Source: Streptomyces aurantiacus JA 4570 (lineage in GTDB: Bacteria > Actinomycetota > Actinomycetes > Streptomycetales > Streptomycetaceae). Taken from it: a DNA stretch of 32,382 bases. The notes beneath the pieces are model-generated. The model was not told where the DNA came from, searched no databases, and saw only the letters and a list, made by a program, of their open reading frames with translations. The stretch is taken from contig NZ_AOPZ01000043.1 of assembly GCF_000414115.1 (NCBI RefSeq), forward strand, positions 1-32,382. Direction: 5' to 3'. This document shows, in pieces, positions 31,426 to 32,382 of the stretch (positions within the stretch are counted from its first letter, which is position 1; each line of letters begins with the position of its first letter). Made by a program: the position numbers and the translations under genes.

Positions 31426-32382
31426 ATGGGTGGGAGTGACAGGGCAGATGTGGTTGTCGTGGGCGGTGGGGTCATCGGGCTCACCACCGCCGTGGTGCTC
31501 GCGGAGCGCGGCCGTCGCGTCCGCCTCTGGACGCGGGACCCGGCCGAGCGCACGACCTCGGCCGTTGCGGGCGGCCTGTGGTGGCCGTACCGCATCGAGC
31601 CCGAGGCGCTGGTGGGCGAGTGGTCGCTGGAGACCCTCGCGGTGTACGTGGAGTTGGCGGCGGACGCACAGCGCACGGGCGTACGCATGGTCGAGGGCGT
31701 ACACGCCGAGACCGCGCTGGACGGGCTCGGGCCCTGGGCGGCGCGGGTACCGGGGCTGCGCGCGGCGACCGGCGCCGAGTACGCGGGGGTCGGGCTGTGG
31801 GCGCGGCTGCCGCTGATCGACATGCCGACGCATCTGGCGTGGCTGCGGCAACGGCTGCTCGCGGCGGGCGGCACGGTCGAGCGGCGGGCGGCACGGAGCC
31901 TCGACGAGGCGCTCGGAGAGGCGCCAAGTGTCGTCAACTGCGCGGGCCTCGGCGCCCGGGAGCTCGTGCCGGACGACGCGGTGCGTCCCGTGCGGGGGCA
32001 GCTCGTGCTCGTGGAGAACCCCGGGATCCGTACGTGGTTCACGGCCGCGGACTCCGCGTCGACGGCAACGACGTACTTCCTGCCGCAGCCCGGGCGGCTT
32101 GTGCTCGGCGGCACGGCGGACGACGGGGACTGGTCCCTGGAGCCGGATCCGGCGGTGGCGGCGGCGATCGTCGAGCGGTGCGCGCGGGTGCGTCCGGAGA
32201 TCGGGGCGGCGCGGGTGCTCGGGCACCGGGTGGGGCTGCGGCCCGCCCGCCCGGCGGTGCGCCTGGAACACGAACGGCGGGGCGGCGGGCGGACGCTGGT
32301 GCACAACTACGGCCACGGCGGGGCCGGGGTGACCGTGGCGTGGGGCTGCGCGCGGGCGGCGGCGCGGCTCGTGGAGGAGCCG
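31426..32382 (+). CDS. FAD-dependent D-amino-acid-oxidase-like protein, 3' end missing
   Basis: The visible 319 residues form nearly the whole protein. They include the FAD-binding VVVVGGGVIGL (9-19), the flavin-contact TTSAVAGGLWWPY, VVNCAGLGARELV, and the C-terminal HNYGHGGAGVTVAWGCA. This set is typical of D-amino-acid oxidases, which oxidise D-amino acids to keto acids and peroxide. Substrate preference cannot be stated. ATG 31426 is six bases from a TACGTT box, with no ribosome binding site. The frame is still open at the window end, where family members usually finish within a few residues. Confidence 0.9.
   Translation, partial: MGGSDRADVVVVGGGVIGLTTAVVLAERGRRVRLWTRDPAERTTSAVAGGLWWPYRIEPEALVGEWSLETLAVYVELAADAQRTGVRMVEGVHAETALDGLGPWAARVPGLRAATGAEYAGVGLWARLPLIDMPTHLAWLRQRLLAAGGTVERRAARSLDEALGEAPSVVNCAGLGARELVPDDAVRPVRGQLVLVENPGIRTWFTAADSASTATTYFLPQPGRLVLGGTADDGDWSLEPDPAVAAAIVERCARVRPEIGAARVLGHRVGLRPARPAVRLEHERRGGGRTLVHNYGHGGAGVTVAWGCARAAARLVEEP

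Noticed and set aside
1..32382. Mobile elements, integrases, tRNA or rRNA genes
   Set aside because: I found no transposase-like protein, terminal inverted repeats, att-like duplications or tRNA cloverleaf; the block looks like inherited chromosomal DNA with even base composition.

Overview
The window is high-GC actinobacterial DNA with strong third-position GC bias, frequent GTG/TTG starts and short or absent leaders. Gene content and order are those of a Streptomyces chromosome arm. From memory it matches the S. coelicolor region around the hopanoid cluster, zitB, idi and the 'SCO6745 family' gene; I could not run an alignment.

Region 1 (1-8720, minus strand) is a hopanoid operon read right to left: hpnC, hpnD, a 37-codon unnamed gene, hpnE, a polyprenyl diphosphate synthase, shc, hpnG, hpnH and the start of an ispG-type MEP-pathway gene that runs off the window. 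Most junctions overlap or nearly touch (GTGA, TGATG, ATGA). HpnC/D/E make squalene from FPP, SHC cyclises it to hopene, and HpnH/HpnG add and trim adenosine to give ribosylhopane. A type-1 IPP isomerase (idi, 20110-20703) lies in the same neighbourhood.

Region 2 (9057-16167, minus strand) is the most interesting block. It encodes a CDP-alcohol phosphotransferase with an extra N-terminal domain, a nucleotidyltransferase, a dehydrogenase carrying the glycerol-1-phosphate dehydrogenase (EgsA/AraM) metal-site motifs, a second CDP-alcohol phosphotransferase lacking the last motif Asp, a GT2 glycosyltransferase and a two-component ABC exporter of Wzm/Wzt (TagGH) type. The first five genes overlap. 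I infer an uncharacterised pathway that makes, activates, transfers and exports a polyol-phosphate (possibly sn-glycerol-1-phosphate) glycoconjugate. A PHO-box-like direct repeat lies in the divergent promoter region shared with a galE-type epimerase.

Region 3 (16432-22875) holds galE, a zinc CDF exporter (zitB-like) with a Zur-box-like site, a very short leader ORF before a methyltransferase-GNAT fusion, idi, an anti-sigma-type ATPase, a DUF308 membrane protein and a crotonase-fold protein without the usual catalytic glutamates.

Region 4 (22888-32382) holds a DJ-1/PfpI protein and a GlxA-type AraC regulator in tandem, a divergent SCO6745-family gene behind a perfect palindrome, an LPFR-motif small protein, tex (its conserved C-terminus is displaced by a one-base frame change), an ABC-F ATPase, a conserved protein of unknown function and a D-amino-acid-oxidase-like gene cut by the window end. 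I saw no rRNA, tRNA, CRISPR array, transposase or integrase.
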